From Gallionellaceae bacterium (lineage in GTDB: Bacteria; Pseudomonadota; Gammaproteobacteria; Burkholderiales; Gallionellaceae): DNA of 34,028 bases. Below are positions 26,794 to 34,028 of the stretch, in pieces (positions within the stretch are counted from its first letter, which is position 1; every line of letters begins with the position of its first letter). The position numbers and the translations under genes were made by a program. The notes under the pieces are model-generated. The model did not search any database. It was not told the origin of the DNA and saw only the letters and a list, made by a program, of their open reading frames with translations. The stretch lies in assembly GCA_004297065.1 (NCBI GenBank), contig SCUU01000111.1, forward strand, positions 1-34,028, in the 5' to 3' direction.

Positions 26794-27033
26794 CTGTCCA
26801 CGAAAAACACGAAAGGCACGAACAAAACCAAATAAATGAAGAACCCCGCCCCAAGGGACGGAGTATCAACCCCAAGGTCAAACCCGCAGGCTGTTCGCCT
26901 GCTTTACGCCCCAAGGGGCGGGGAATTGATCCCATAGAGATTAACATGCCGCACCAAGCAACCCGATGGGTGAGTCGCCGACTGAATGTAACCCACTGTT
27001 ATTTTTCGTGCCTTTCGTGTTTTTCGTGGACAG
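26794..27033. repeat. Interspersed inverted-repeat element, copy B
   Basis: Perfect 29-bp terminal inverted repeats (26794-26822 and 27005-27033). Inside are CCCCGCCCC (26844-26852) facing GGGGCGGGG (26915-26923), a GCAGGC-TGTTC-GCCTGC hairpin (about 26886-26902) and CGCCCCAAGGGGCG (26907-26920). CCCGATGGGTGAGT at 26962-26975 matches copy A. The element fills nearly all of the 290-base gap between cheA and the PAS receptor. Any promoter for the downstream genes must lie in it or in the last 43 bases. Confidence 0.8.
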
Positions 27034-27076
27034 TTTTGTAGGGTTTTGAAGATTTTAAATTGAGAGGGGTAAAGCG

Positions 27077-29467
27077 ATGAGAACGAACATGCCGGTAACA
27101 AATGTGGAACGTGAATTCAGGGATGGCGAAACCATCGTTTCCAAAACCGACCTCAAGGGGCAGATCACTTACGTCAACCCGTATTATTGCGAGATGAGCG
27201 GTTACAGCGAACGAGAATCCATCGGCCAACCGCACAATTACATTCGTCACCCCGATATGCCGCCGGAGGCATTCGCCGATCTGTGGGCAACACTCAAAGC
27301 CGGAAAGCCCTGGACTGGAATAGTGAAAAACCGCTGCAAGAACGGCGACTATTACTGGGTTGTAGCCAATGCCACACCGATTCGTGAAAGCGGCCAGGTC
27401 ATTGGATATATGTCGGTGCGCACCAAACCCTCACGTACCGCGGTCGAGGCGACCGCAAAGATTTATCAGGAAATCAGGGACGGTAAAAGCAATTACAAAG
27501 TCAGGGAAGGCAAAGCCGTCAAGCCTAATTTGTTCGGCTTTTTGAGACACGTCAGAAACCTGAAGTTAGGCGTCAAATTAGGTTTGGGGTTCGGGCTGAT
27601 CGTGCTGATGGCGATTGGGATGGGGGTGCTCGCCTTGAATCAGATGCAAGCTTTCGAGACTCAATTGACACATATTGTTGCGCTGACTCCGGCACAGTCG
27701 CAGGAATTTGCAGCCGTGCTTAACATCAACCAAAAAGAGTTGATCATCGCGGCTAGCGTGGTGGCGCTGCTAGGGATGCTGCTGACCTTCTTGCTGGCTC
27801 GCGCCATCGTCAATCCGCTCAAGGCTGCGGTCGATGTTTTTGGCAAGATGGTGCAAGGCGATTACTACAACAAAATAGAGGCGGACGGCGAGGACGAGAT
27901 CGGCCAGCTCATGTACGGGTTGAAATCCACGCAGATCAAACTCGGTTTCGATATCAATGATGCCAAGCGTCGTGCCGACGAATCTCTGCGCATCACTAAC
28001 GCGCTCGACAATGCTTCCACCGGCGTGATGATTGCCGATCCCGATCTCAACATCATTTACCTCAACAAATCGGTCCAGGCGATGCTGAAGCATGCCGAGG
28101 CCGATATCAAAAAAGAGCTGCCGAATTTCAATGCCGATACGTTGCTGGGCACCAATATCGACGGTTTCCACAAAAAACCGGAGCACCAGCGGCAGATGCT
28201 GAAAACTTTTACCACCACATTCAACACATCCATCAAGATCGGCGGGCGCACTTTCCGCCTGTCCGCCAACCCGGTGTTTAACGCGGCCGGGCAACGGCTG
28301 GGCGCTTCGGTGGAATGGATAGACGCGACCAATGAAGTGAAGATCGAGGACGAAATAAAAGAGATTGTGCAGGCCGCAGTCGCGGGCGATTTGTCGCAAC
28401 GCATCACCATGGAAGACAAGGATGGCTTCATGAAGGTGCTGGGCGAGGGCATCAACGAACTGACCGGGATAGCCGAGAATGTGATCACCGATGCGGTGCA
28501 GGTGATCGAAAGCGTATCCAATGGCGACCTGACCCATACCATCGAGCGCGAGTATCAGGGCATGTTCAAGCGCCTCAAAGACGCGACCAACGGCACGGTG
28601 CAGAAGCTGTCCGACACCATCTCCGATGTGCGCGTGGCAGCCGATTCCCTCTCCAGCGCCTCCGAAGAAATCAGCGCGACGGCGCAAAGCCTGAGCCAAA
28701 GCGCGAGCGAGCAGGCGGCCAGCGTGGAAGAAACCAGCGCTGCGATCGAGCAGATGTCGGCCTCGGTCGGACAGAATGCGGAAAACGCCAAAGTGACTGA
28801 CGGCATGGCAGCCAAAGCCGCCAAGGAAGCCACCGAGGGCGGCGATGCGGTGAAATCCACCGTCACGGCGATGAAGCAGATCGCGGCCAAAATCGGCATC
28901 ATCGATGACATCGCATACCAAACTAATTTGCTCGCGCTTAATGCCGCGATCGAGGCGGCGCGTGCCGGCGAGCATGGCAAAGGCTTTGCCGTGGTGGCGG
29001 CGGAAGTGCGCAAGCTGGCGGAGCGCAGCCAGGTGGCGGCTCGGGAAATTTCCGAAGTGGCCGGATCCAGCGTGGAACTGGCGGAGCGCGCCGGAAAACT
29101 GCTTGATGCGATGGTGCCGTCGATCAATAAAACCTCCGATCTGGTGCAGGAAATCACCGCCGCCTCGGACGAGCAGTCCACCGGTATCAGCCAGATCAAT
29201 GGAGCCATGAATCAGCTCAGCCAAACTACCCAACAGAATGCGGCTGCCTCGGAAGAGCTGGCGGCCACCTCGGAGGAGATGAGCGGGCAGGCTGGGAGGT
29301 TGCAGCAACTGATGGCGTTCTTCAGTCTTACCGGCGGCGGCAAATCTGCGCTAGCGCAGACGGGCACCCCGCTTTCCTCAAGGCAGGCTGCGGTCAATAT
29401 ACCCAACAGGCCGGATCTAAAAAATACTGGCAATAAACAGAACGAAAACGATTTCGTCCGCTTCTAG
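27077..29467 (+). CDS. Aer-like PAS chemoreceptor
   Basis: A 796-residue receptor. The N-terminal cytoplasmic PAS (about 20-120) has the Aer FAD-pocket patterns [10 protein letters not shown]-like [28 protein letters not shown] and [16 protein letters not shown]. Two membrane segments (about 165-188 and 222-246) bracket a periplasmic loop of only about 35 residues. A HAMP domain follows, a second PAS (about 312-420, [25 protein letters not shown]), further HAMP-like helices, and a full signalling hairpin with [18 protein letters not shown] at about 615-632. FAD-PAS receptors report redox or electron-transport state and give aerotaxis in E. coli. It begins the cheW-cheB half of the cluster. 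Confidence 0.93.
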   Translation: MRTNMPVTNVEREFRDGETIVSKTDLKGQITYVNPYYCEMSGYSERESIGQPHNYIRHPDMPPEAFADLWATLKAGKPWTGIVKNRCKNGDYYWVVANATPIRESGQVIGYMSVRTKPSRTAVEATAKIYQEIRDGKSNYKVREGKAVKPNLFGFLRHVRNLKLGVKLGLGFGLIVLMAIGMGVLALNQMQAFETQLTHIVALTPAQSQEFAAVLNINQKELIIAASVVALLGMLLTFLLARAIVNPLKAAVDVFGKMVQGDYYNKIEADGEDEIGQLMYGLKSTQIKLGFDINDAKRRADESLRITNALDNASTGVMIADPDLNIIYLNKSVQAMLKHAEADIKKELPNFNADTLLGTNIDGFHKKPEHQRQMLKTFTTTFNTSIKIGGRTFRLSANPVFNAAGQRLGASVEWIDATNEVKIEDEIKEIVQAAVAGDLSQRITMEDKDGFMKVLGEGINELTGIAENVITDAVQVIESVSNGDLTHTIEREYQGMFKRLKDATNGTVQKLSDTISDVRVAADSLSSASEEISATAQSLSQSASEQAASVEETSAAIEQMSASVGQNAENAKVTDGMAAKAAKEATEGGDAVKSTVTAMKQIAAKIGIIDDIAYQTNLLALNAAIEAARAGEHGKGFAVVAAEVRKLAERSQVAAREISEVAGSSVELAERAGKLLDAMVPSINKTSDLVQEITAASDEQSTGISQINGAMNQLSQTTQQNAAASEELAATSEEMSGQAGRLQQLMAFFSLTGGGKSALAQTGTPLSSRQAAVNIPNRPDLKNTGNKQNENDFVRF

Positions 29468-29476
29468 GAGATGGCT

Positions 29477-30016
29477 ATGGGTGCAATTGTACGGGCGGAG
29501 CAGCATACCGAAGCTGCGGATGAGGGGCAGAGCCAGTATCTGACTTTCCTGCTGGGCGGCGAGATGTTCGCCATTCCCATTCTCAACATCAAGGAAATCA
29601 TCGAATACGGCAGCCTCACCACGGTACCGATGATGCCCGCATTCATTCGCGGCGTGATCAATCTGCGCGGCAGTGTGGTGCCGGTGGTAGACATGGCGCT
29701 GCGCTTCGGTCGCAAGGCCGGTGATGTGACGCGGCGCACCTGCATCGTGATTATAGAAATCGAGACGGGAGATGAAAAACAGGATGTCGGCGTGGTAGTC
29801 GATACGGTTAGCGAGGTGCTGGAAATTCCCGATACCGAGATTGAACAGACCCCATCCTTTGGTGCCAAGATACGTGCCGATTTTATTCGCGGCATGGGCA
29901 AGATCAACGGCAAATTTGTCATCATTCTTTCCGTTAATCATGTGCTTTCGATTGACGAAATGGCCACGCTGAGTCAGGTGGGTGATGCGGGGCCGGGACT
30001 GCTTGCGCCGGCTTGA
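29477..30016 (+). CDS. cheW: Chemotaxis adaptor CheW
   Basis: A 179-residue CheW that joins receptors to CheA. The SH3-like double barrel has YLTFLLGGEMFAIPILNIKE, the signature MMPAFIRGVINLRGSVVPVV and DVGVVVDTVSEVLEI. ATG at 29477 is chosen since AGGAG ends six bases before it; ATG at 29471 directly abuts that site and is less likely. It begins 9 bases after the PAS receptor and ends just before the mini receptor-tip gene. Confidence 0.95.
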   Translation: MGAIVRAEQHTEAADEGQSQYLTFLLGGEMFAIPILNIKEIIEYGSLTTVPMMPAFIRGVINLRGSVVPVVDMALRFGRKAGDVTRRTCIVIIEIETGDEKQDVGVVVDTVSEVLEIPDTEIEQTPSFGAKIRADFIRGMGKINGKFVIILSVNHVLSIDEMATLSQVGDAGPGLLAPA

Positions 30017-30042
30017 TCGGGGTGGACGGTATGGGAGAAATA

Positions 30043-30639
30043 ATGGCAACTGGCGCTCACCAAACCAGAGATTTGTATCGCGTGGTCAAGGCCAACGAGG
30101 ATATCAAAAAGGTGATCAGGATTTCGTCCGGGGTCAATCTGGTTGCCATCAATGCCATGCTGGTCGCCAAGCGCTCCGGTGAGCGCTCGTGTGGTTTTGC
30201 GGTGGTATCGTCCGAGCTGCGGGTATTCAGCCACAAGCTGGAAGGTGCGATGACCGGCTTGGGGACATTAATTTTTGAGCTGGTCAGTGATGCCGCCGCG
30301 ATGCGTAAACAGCAGAAGGAACGCAGTCATTTTCTTTCCCTTGGTGCGCAGGGAAAGCCGATGCGCGAGTTAGTGCAGGCTGCGCTCGCTCGCGTGGACG
30401 AACGCATATGCGGAACCGAACAGGAGATAGACAAAGATTGGCACAAGCTCGGGCTGCAGCTCAACCGGGTTTTGCAATTGTGTGAAACCGGCGGCTCGCT
30501 GTCGCGCAGCGCCAAAATCGAAGCGGTATATGGCGGCAATATGAGCGGCACGCTGAAGCAGGTGGCGAACCAGATCGAGGACACGGTGAACGAAATATTC
30601 TCCACCCTGAAACTGTTACGTATGCAATTGGCGGAATAA
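30043..30639 (+). CDS. Soluble 198-aa protein with degenerate MCP signalling tip
   Basis: A small all-helical protein without membrane segments or sensor domain. Residues 31-63 (VNLVAINAMLVAKRSGERSC then GFAVVSSELRVFS) align with the MCP hairpin tip of the 22134 receptor at about 17 of 33 positions. Asn37, Arg44, Gly46, Glu47 and GFAVV are kept; the Glu of AAIEAAR is replaced by Val41. The remainder is helical (MRELVQAALARVDERI, ANQIEDTVNEIFSTLKLLRM). ATG at 30043 has GGGAGA upstream; ATG at 30031 is an alternative. The stop shares one base with the ODP gene start, so the two are tightly coupled. I infer a link between ODP and CheA/CheW; no function is established. Confidence 0.8.
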   Translation: MATGAHQTRDLYRVVKANEDIKKVIRISSGVNLVAINAMLVAKRSGERSCGFAVVSSELRVFSHKLEGAMTGLGTLIFELVSDAAAMRKQQKERSHFLSLGAQGKPMRELVQAALARVDERICGTEQEIDKDWHKLGLQLNRVLQLCETGGSLSRSAKIEAVYGGNMSGTLKQVANQIEDTVNEIFSTLKLLRMQLAE

Positions 30640-31382
30640 TGAAAAAACTTGAATTCATCTACGAAAATGGCCCGCATAAATGGGCGGTGGTGGCGCGCGA
30701 CCCGGAAAAGCCGAACTATCTGATCGACACCAACGAATATCTGGTGATCAACGGCAACGAAGCGCTGCTGGCCGATCCCGGCGGCATGGAAATATTTTCT
30801 GCGGTGTTCTCCGCCATCAGCGCCCAGATCGATCCGTATACCATCCGCCATTTGTTCGCCTCGCATCAGGATCCGGACATCATTTCGTCGCTGGCGCTGT
30901 GGCTGGATTTCAATCCCGATCTAAAATGCTACCTGAGTTGGTTGTGGGGTTCGTTCATTCCTCATTTCGGCGGAACGGCCGAGACTTTTATTCCCATCTC
31001 CGACGAAGGCATGACCATTGCGCTGGGCGGGCTGATGCTGGAAACGATTCCGGCACATTACCTGCACTCGTCGGGCAACTTCAATCTCTATGATCGCAAG
31101 GCCAAGATTCTATTTTCCGGTGATGTGGGGGCAGCCCTGCTGCCGCCGGAAGACAGCGGCCTGTTCGTGGAAAATTTTGACCGGCACATCCGCCATGCGC
31201 GCGATTTTCACCGCCGCTGGATGGGCTCGAACGCGGCCAAACTGAACTGGTGCGAGCGCGTCAGCCGCCTCGACATCGCCATGCTCTGCCCGCAACACGG
31301 GGCCATCTATCAAGGCGAGGATGTAAAACGTTTCATCAACTGGTTCGCGGAGCTGGACGTGGGCTCCGGGATTAAGGATTAG
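30639..31382 (+). CDS. Di-iron ODP-type protein (oxygen/iron sensor, metallo-beta-lactamase fold)
   Basis: A 247-residue stand-alone domain of the flavodiiron metallo-beta-lactamase type without the flavodoxin part. Metal ligands are visible: His76, Asp78, Asp80 (SHQDPD), His143 (HYLHSSGNF), Asp162 (FSGDVGA) and His220 (CPQHG). The canonical HxExDH of NO/O2 reductases is altered to HQDPDI, as in ODP, the oxygen-binding di-iron protein that works with chemotaxis kinases in Treponema. In that system it senses O2 and Fe(II) and feeds CheA. Position between the mini receptor-tip gene and cheR supports the same role. A plain O2 or NO reductase is less likely given the missing flavin domain. Confidence 0.88.
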   Translation: MKKLEFIYENGPHKWAVVARDPEKPNYLIDTNEYLVINGNEALLADPGGMEIFSAVFSAISAQIDPYTIRHLFASHQDPDIISSLALWLDFNPDLKCYLSWLWGSFIPHFGGTAETFIPISDEGMTIALGGLMLETIPAHYLHSSGNFNLYDRKAKILFSGDVGAALLPPEDSGLFVENFDRHIRHARDFHRRWMGSNAAKLNWCERVSRLDIAMLCPQHGAIYQGEDVKRFINWFAELDVGSGIKD

Positions 31383-31384
31383 CC

Positions 31385-32191
31385 ATGCCAACCGCCATCC
31401 TGAACGATCTAGAATTTAGCCAGTTTCAGAAACTGATTTACCAACTTGCCGGTATTAATTTATCACCGGCAAAAAAAGCCTTGGTGGGCGGTCGTCTGGC
31501 GAAGCGCTTGGCCCACTATCACCTCGATACCTATGGTGATTATTTCAAGCTGCTAACCTCCTCCCGCAACGCGGACGAGCTACAGGTGACGGTGGACTTG
31601 CTGACCACCAACGAAACTTATTTTTTTCGCGAACCCAAACATTTCGATTTTTTGCGCGGCGAGGTGCTGTCTGCGCATCAACCCGGAAACAATTTCCGCG
31701 CATGGAGTGCCGCCTGCTCCAGCGGGGAGGAACCTTACAGCATCGCCATGGTGCTCGCCGACCACCTCGGCGACACCCCCTGGGAAGTGGTGGCTTCGGA
31801 TATCTGCACGCGCGTTCTGGACAAGGCGCGCAGCGGACATTACCCGATGGAACGTATCGACGGAATTTCCAAAGAACATCTGTCGCGCTATTGCCTGAAG
31901 GGAGTGGGAACGCAGGACAATACTCTGCTGGTAGATAAACAACTGCGCAATAGAGTTAATTTCATGCAGGTGAACCTGAACCAGTCTTTGCCGAATCTGG
32001 GCGAGTTCGATCTCATCTTTTTGCGCAACGTGATGATCTATTTCGATCAGGAAACCAAGCGCCAGATAGTGCAACGTATGCTGCCCCTGCTCAAACCCGG
32101 CGGCCATTTTTTGATCGGTCATTCGGAAAGTCTGAACGGCGTGATCGACACCCTGCATCCGCTGGCACCGTCAATTTATCGCAAACCATGA
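31385..32191 (+). CDS. cheR: Chemoreceptor methyltransferase CheR
   Basis: A 268-residue SAM-dependent methyltransferase that methylates receptor glutamates. The N-terminal helical domain (about 1-75) has KRLAHYHLDTYGDYFKLL and the LLTTNETYFFRE signature. The catalytic domain has the SAM loop WSAACSSGEEPYSIAM and FLRNVMIYFDQETKRQIV. It starts 2 bases after the ODP gene and overlaps cheD by four bases. The two receptors in the window lack a C-terminal CheR-binding pentapeptide. Confidence 0.96.
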   Translation: MPTAILNDLEFSQFQKLIYQLAGINLSPAKKALVGGRLAKRLAHYHLDTYGDYFKLLTSSRNADELQVTVDLLTTNETYFFREPKHFDFLRGEVLSAHQPGNNFRAWSAACSSGEEPYSIAMVLADHLGDTPWEVVASDICTRVLDKARSGHYPMERIDGISKEHLSRYCLKGVGTQDNTLLVDKQLRNRVNFMQVNLNQSLPNLGEFDLIFLRNVMIYFDQETKRQIVQRMLPLLKPGGHFLIGHSESLNGVIDTLHPLAPSIYRKP

Positions 32192-32688
32192 GCCCGGCTA
32201 TTTTACAAACCGCTAAACCGGTCAAAGTCCACCTCCTGCCCGGGGATTTTTATTTCAGCGATGAAAATAGCATCATCACCACCGTGCTGGGGTCGTGCAT
32301 CTCAATCGCGGTATGGCATCCGCTGTTGCGTATCGGCGGCATGAGCCATTCCATATTGCCGGGCCGGGGAAAAGGCAAATCCGGCAACCAAAAACTTGAT
32401 GGATGTTATATCGACGATGCGATCGAGCTGCTCCTGCGCGAAATCGGCAAACACCACACACACCCTGCCGACTATCAGGTCAAATTGTTTGGTGGCGGCA
32501 ATATGTTTAAGCAACCCCATGCGGAAAGCGCTTTGAATATTGGCGGAAGCAATATCCGCGCAGCGCGGCAACTGTTGGGAGCCAGCGGCCTTACTGTTCA
32601 TACCGAACATGTGGGCGGCAGCGGTCACCGCCGCATTATTTTCGATATGCGTGACGGCAGCGTGCTGCTCAAGCATGAAAAGATTTAA
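32188..32688 (+). CDS. cheD: Receptor deamidase CheD
   Basis: A 166-residue CheD that deamidates glutamines of chemoreceptors. The catalytic pair is Cys37 in LGSCISI and His54 in GGMSHSILPG. The family motif KLFGGGNMF and the later NIRAARQLLGASGL are present. The N-terminus is about 10 residues longer than usual. It overlaps cheR (ATGA), and the order cheR-cheD-cheB is common in proteobacterial clusters. Confidence 0.96.
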   Translation: MSPAILQTAKPVKVHLLPGDFYFSDENSIITTVLGSCISIAVWHPLLRIGGMSHSILPGRGKGKSGNQKLDGCYIDDAIELLLREIGKHHTHPADYQVKLFGGGNMFKQPHAESALNIGGSNIRAARQLLGASGLTVHTEHVGGSGHRRIIFDMRDGSVLLKHEKI

Positions 32689-32707
32689 CCCGGACTGTCC
32701 ATCAGAC

Positions 32708-32744
32708 AAGTATGCCTTCCCCCTTGCAGGGGGAAGGCATACTT
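32708..32744. repeat. Perfect hairpin directly upstream of cheB
   Basis: A 16-bp perfect stem (32708-32723 with 32729-32744), loop TTGCA, ending 11 bases before the cheB ATG. No T-run follows on either strand and no Shine-Dalgarno sequence is visible after it. The CCTTCCCCC core resembles a widespread intergenic repeat. It could separate cheB expression from cheRD or limit its translation; neither is proven. Confidence 0.65.
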
Positions 32745-32755
32745 AAACAAAAAAC

Positions 32756-33823
32756 ATGTCCAAAATAAAAGTGCTGATCGTGGACGATTCCGCCGTAGTG
32801 CGTCAGGTGCTACAGGCCATTCTCGAACGCGACCCCTCAATCCAGGTGATCGGTACCGCATCCGACCCTATCTTTGCAATGGAGAAGATGAAACACGATT
32901 GGCCGGATGTCATCGTGCTGGATGTCGAGATGCCGCGCATGGACGGCATCACCTTCCTGAAAAAAATCATGGCGGAAAATCCGACACCGGTAGTGATCTG
33001 CTCGACCCTCACCGAAAGCGGCGCAGCCACCACCGTGCAGGCCATGGAAGCCGGTGCAGTGACCATCGTCACCAAGCCGAAAATGGGTCTCAAACAATTT
33101 TTAAGCGATTCGGCAGTCGAACTAATCAACGCGGTCAAGGAAGCATCGCAGGTCAACGTCAGCCGCCTCAAACCGACGGTGACAATGATGCACAGAGTAG
33201 CGCCCAAGCTAACCGCCGATGCCATGCTGCCCGCTGCCGGGGCACACGCGATGGCGCAGACCACCGAGCGCATCGTGGCCATCGGTACTTCCACCGGGGG
33301 GACACAGGCACTCGAAGCGGTGCTCACCGCTTTGCCGCGCGTGTGCCCCGGCATCGTCATCGTGCAGCACATGCCGGAAAAATTTACCGCCTCCTTTGCC
33401 GCGCGCCTCGACAGCCTGTGCGCGATCGAGGTCAGGGAGGCGCGGAACAATGACCGGGTGATACCCGGACTCGCCCTGATTGCGCCCGGTGGCAGGCACA
33501 TGCTGCTCAAGCGCAGCGGCGCCTATTACCATGTCGAAGTGCTGGACGGCCCTGTGGTCAACCGCCACCGCCCCTCGGTGGATGTGCTGTTCCGCTCGGT
33601 GGCGAAATTTGCCGGCAAAAACGCCACCGGCATCATCATGACCGGCATGGGCGACGATGGCGCCAGAGGCATGAAAGAAATGCATGAGGCCGGTGCGCCG
33701 ACGGTCGCCCAGGACGAGGAAACCTGCGTGGTGTTCGGCATGCCCAAGGAGGCGATCAAGCTGGGCGGAGTTGACCGGGTGATGGGCTTGCAGGACATCT
33801 CCAAGGCGATCTTGGCGGAATAG
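32756..33823 (+). CDS. cheB: Receptor methylesterase CheB
   Basis: A 355-residue response regulator and methylesterase. The receiver domain has Asp10-Asp11, phospho-acceptor Asp56 in [11 protein letters not shown] and a KP motif (TKPKM). The esterase domain carries the triad Ser179 (AIGTSTGG), His205 (VQHMPE) and Asp301 ([10 protein letters not shown]). CheB-P removes methyl groups set by CheR, giving adaptation. It is the last gene of the chemotaxis cluster seen here; after it 131 bases lead to an IS30-type element and show no terminator. Confidence 0.97.
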   Translation: MSKIKVLIVDDSAVVRQVLQAILERDPSIQVIGTASDPIFAMEKMKHDWPDVIVLDVEMPRMDGITFLKKIMAENPTPVVICSTLTESGAATTVQAMEAGAVTIVTKPKMGLKQFLSDSAVELINAVKEASQVNVSRLKPTVTMMHRVAPKLTADAMLPAAGAHAMAQTTERIVAIGTSTGGTQALEAVLTALPRVCPGIVIVQHMPEKFTASFAARLDSLCAIEVREARNNDRVIPGLALIAPGGRHMLLKRSGAYYHVEVLDGPVVNRHRPSVDVLFRSVAKFAGKNATGIIMTGMGDDGARGMKEMHEAGAPTVAQDEETCVVFGMPKEAIKLGGVDRVMGLQDISKAILAE

Positions 33824-33927
33824 CTACACAACTCCCTCAGTACCTCGCCGAGATATTTTCGGAACGCTCCAAATATCATTTTCTTCCGCCTCTTCGGGAG
33901 AAAGACAAGGCGCGCTCAAAAACCAAG

Positions 33928-33955
33928 TGCAACATTTTTCGGAGAGAATGTTGCA
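33928..33955. repeat. Hairpin at IS30-type element start
   Basis: TGCAACATT (33928-33936) and AATGTTGCA (33947-33955) form a 9-bp stem that ends on the A of the transposase ATG. The preceding GCTCAAAAACCAAGTGCAAC (about 33914-33933) resembles the left end of some IS30 elements, but the right end is outside the window. Confidence 0.5.
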
Positions 33956-34028
33956 TGGGAAAAATATACAAGCAGTTGAGTGTCGAAGAGAGAGCGATGA
34001 TCCAGACGCAACTATCAATGGGGTTTAA
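33955..34028 (+). CDS. IS30-family transposase, first 24 codons (cut by window edge)
   Basis: ATG at 33955 opens MGKIYKQLSVEERAMIQTQL, the typical start of IS30-type transposases, whose helix-turn-helix begins here. The frame is open to the window end. Whether the gene is intact cannot be seen. The element lies just after cheB and may end the chemotaxis block. Confidence 0.7.
   Translation, partial: MGKIYKQLSVEERAMIQTQLSMGF

Noticed and set aside
21784-27033. CRISPR-like repetition of TTCGTG units
   Set aside because: The repeated units form terminal inverted repeats of two separate elements, not direct repeats with regular spacers, and no cas gene is present.
25371-29308. Long minus-strand open frames opposite cheA (25371-26831) and opposite the PAS receptor (27770-29308)
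   Set aside because: Both are antisense shadows of genes with unmistakable domains; their residues are His/Arg/Gly-rich and lack any recognisable motif or ribosome site.

Overview
The window looks like chromosomal DNA of a betaproteobacterium, probably of the Nitrosomonadales/Gallionellaceae type. This is an inference from gene content, gene order and the moderately GC-rich codon use; there is no rRNA or other direct taxonomic marker. It is densely coded, with intergenic inverted repeats and a few decaying insertion sequences.

Bases 1-8679 hold a type II secretion system (T2SS) locus in divergent layout. gspC-gspD-gspE run leftward, with gspE cut by the window edge. gspG-H-I-J-K-L-M-N run rightward, mostly with overlapping start and stop codons. 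A strong hairpin terminator at 8833-8870 separates this from a leftward housekeeping block: guaA (GMP synthase), guaB (IMP dehydrogenase) and smc (chromosome condensation). Past a 131-bp palindromic element lie rightward queF (queuosine synthesis) and a DMT-family exporter with a very histidine-rich tail.

Bases 17336-18501 are a scar. They hold a 166-bp MITE-like palindrome, the N-terminal remnant of an ISL3-family transposase, a frameshifted conserved-looking hypothetical gene, and about 210 bp (18288-18501) in which I see nothing definite. A receiver-PAS-histidine kinase and its NarL-type response regulator follow (18502-21770).

Bases 22134-33823 are a large chemotaxis cluster, all on the plus strand: a short membrane MCP, two CheY paralogues, a STAS protein, CheA, an Aer-like PAS receptor, CheW, a 198-residue soluble protein with a degenerate receptor tip, a di-iron ODP-type protein, CheR, CheD and CheB. 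No stand-alone cheZ is present, but the short MCP ends in a helix with the CheZ-like FQDxxxQ pattern. The ODP protein, the mini receptor-tip protein and the FAD-PAS receptor together suggest control of motility by oxygen, redox state and possibly Fe(II). Such a system would suit a microaerophile living in opposing O2/Fe gradients, and it is the most interesting system in the window. Two copies of one inverted-repeat family flank the mcp-cheA half of the cluster. The window ends in the first codons of an IS30-type transposase.
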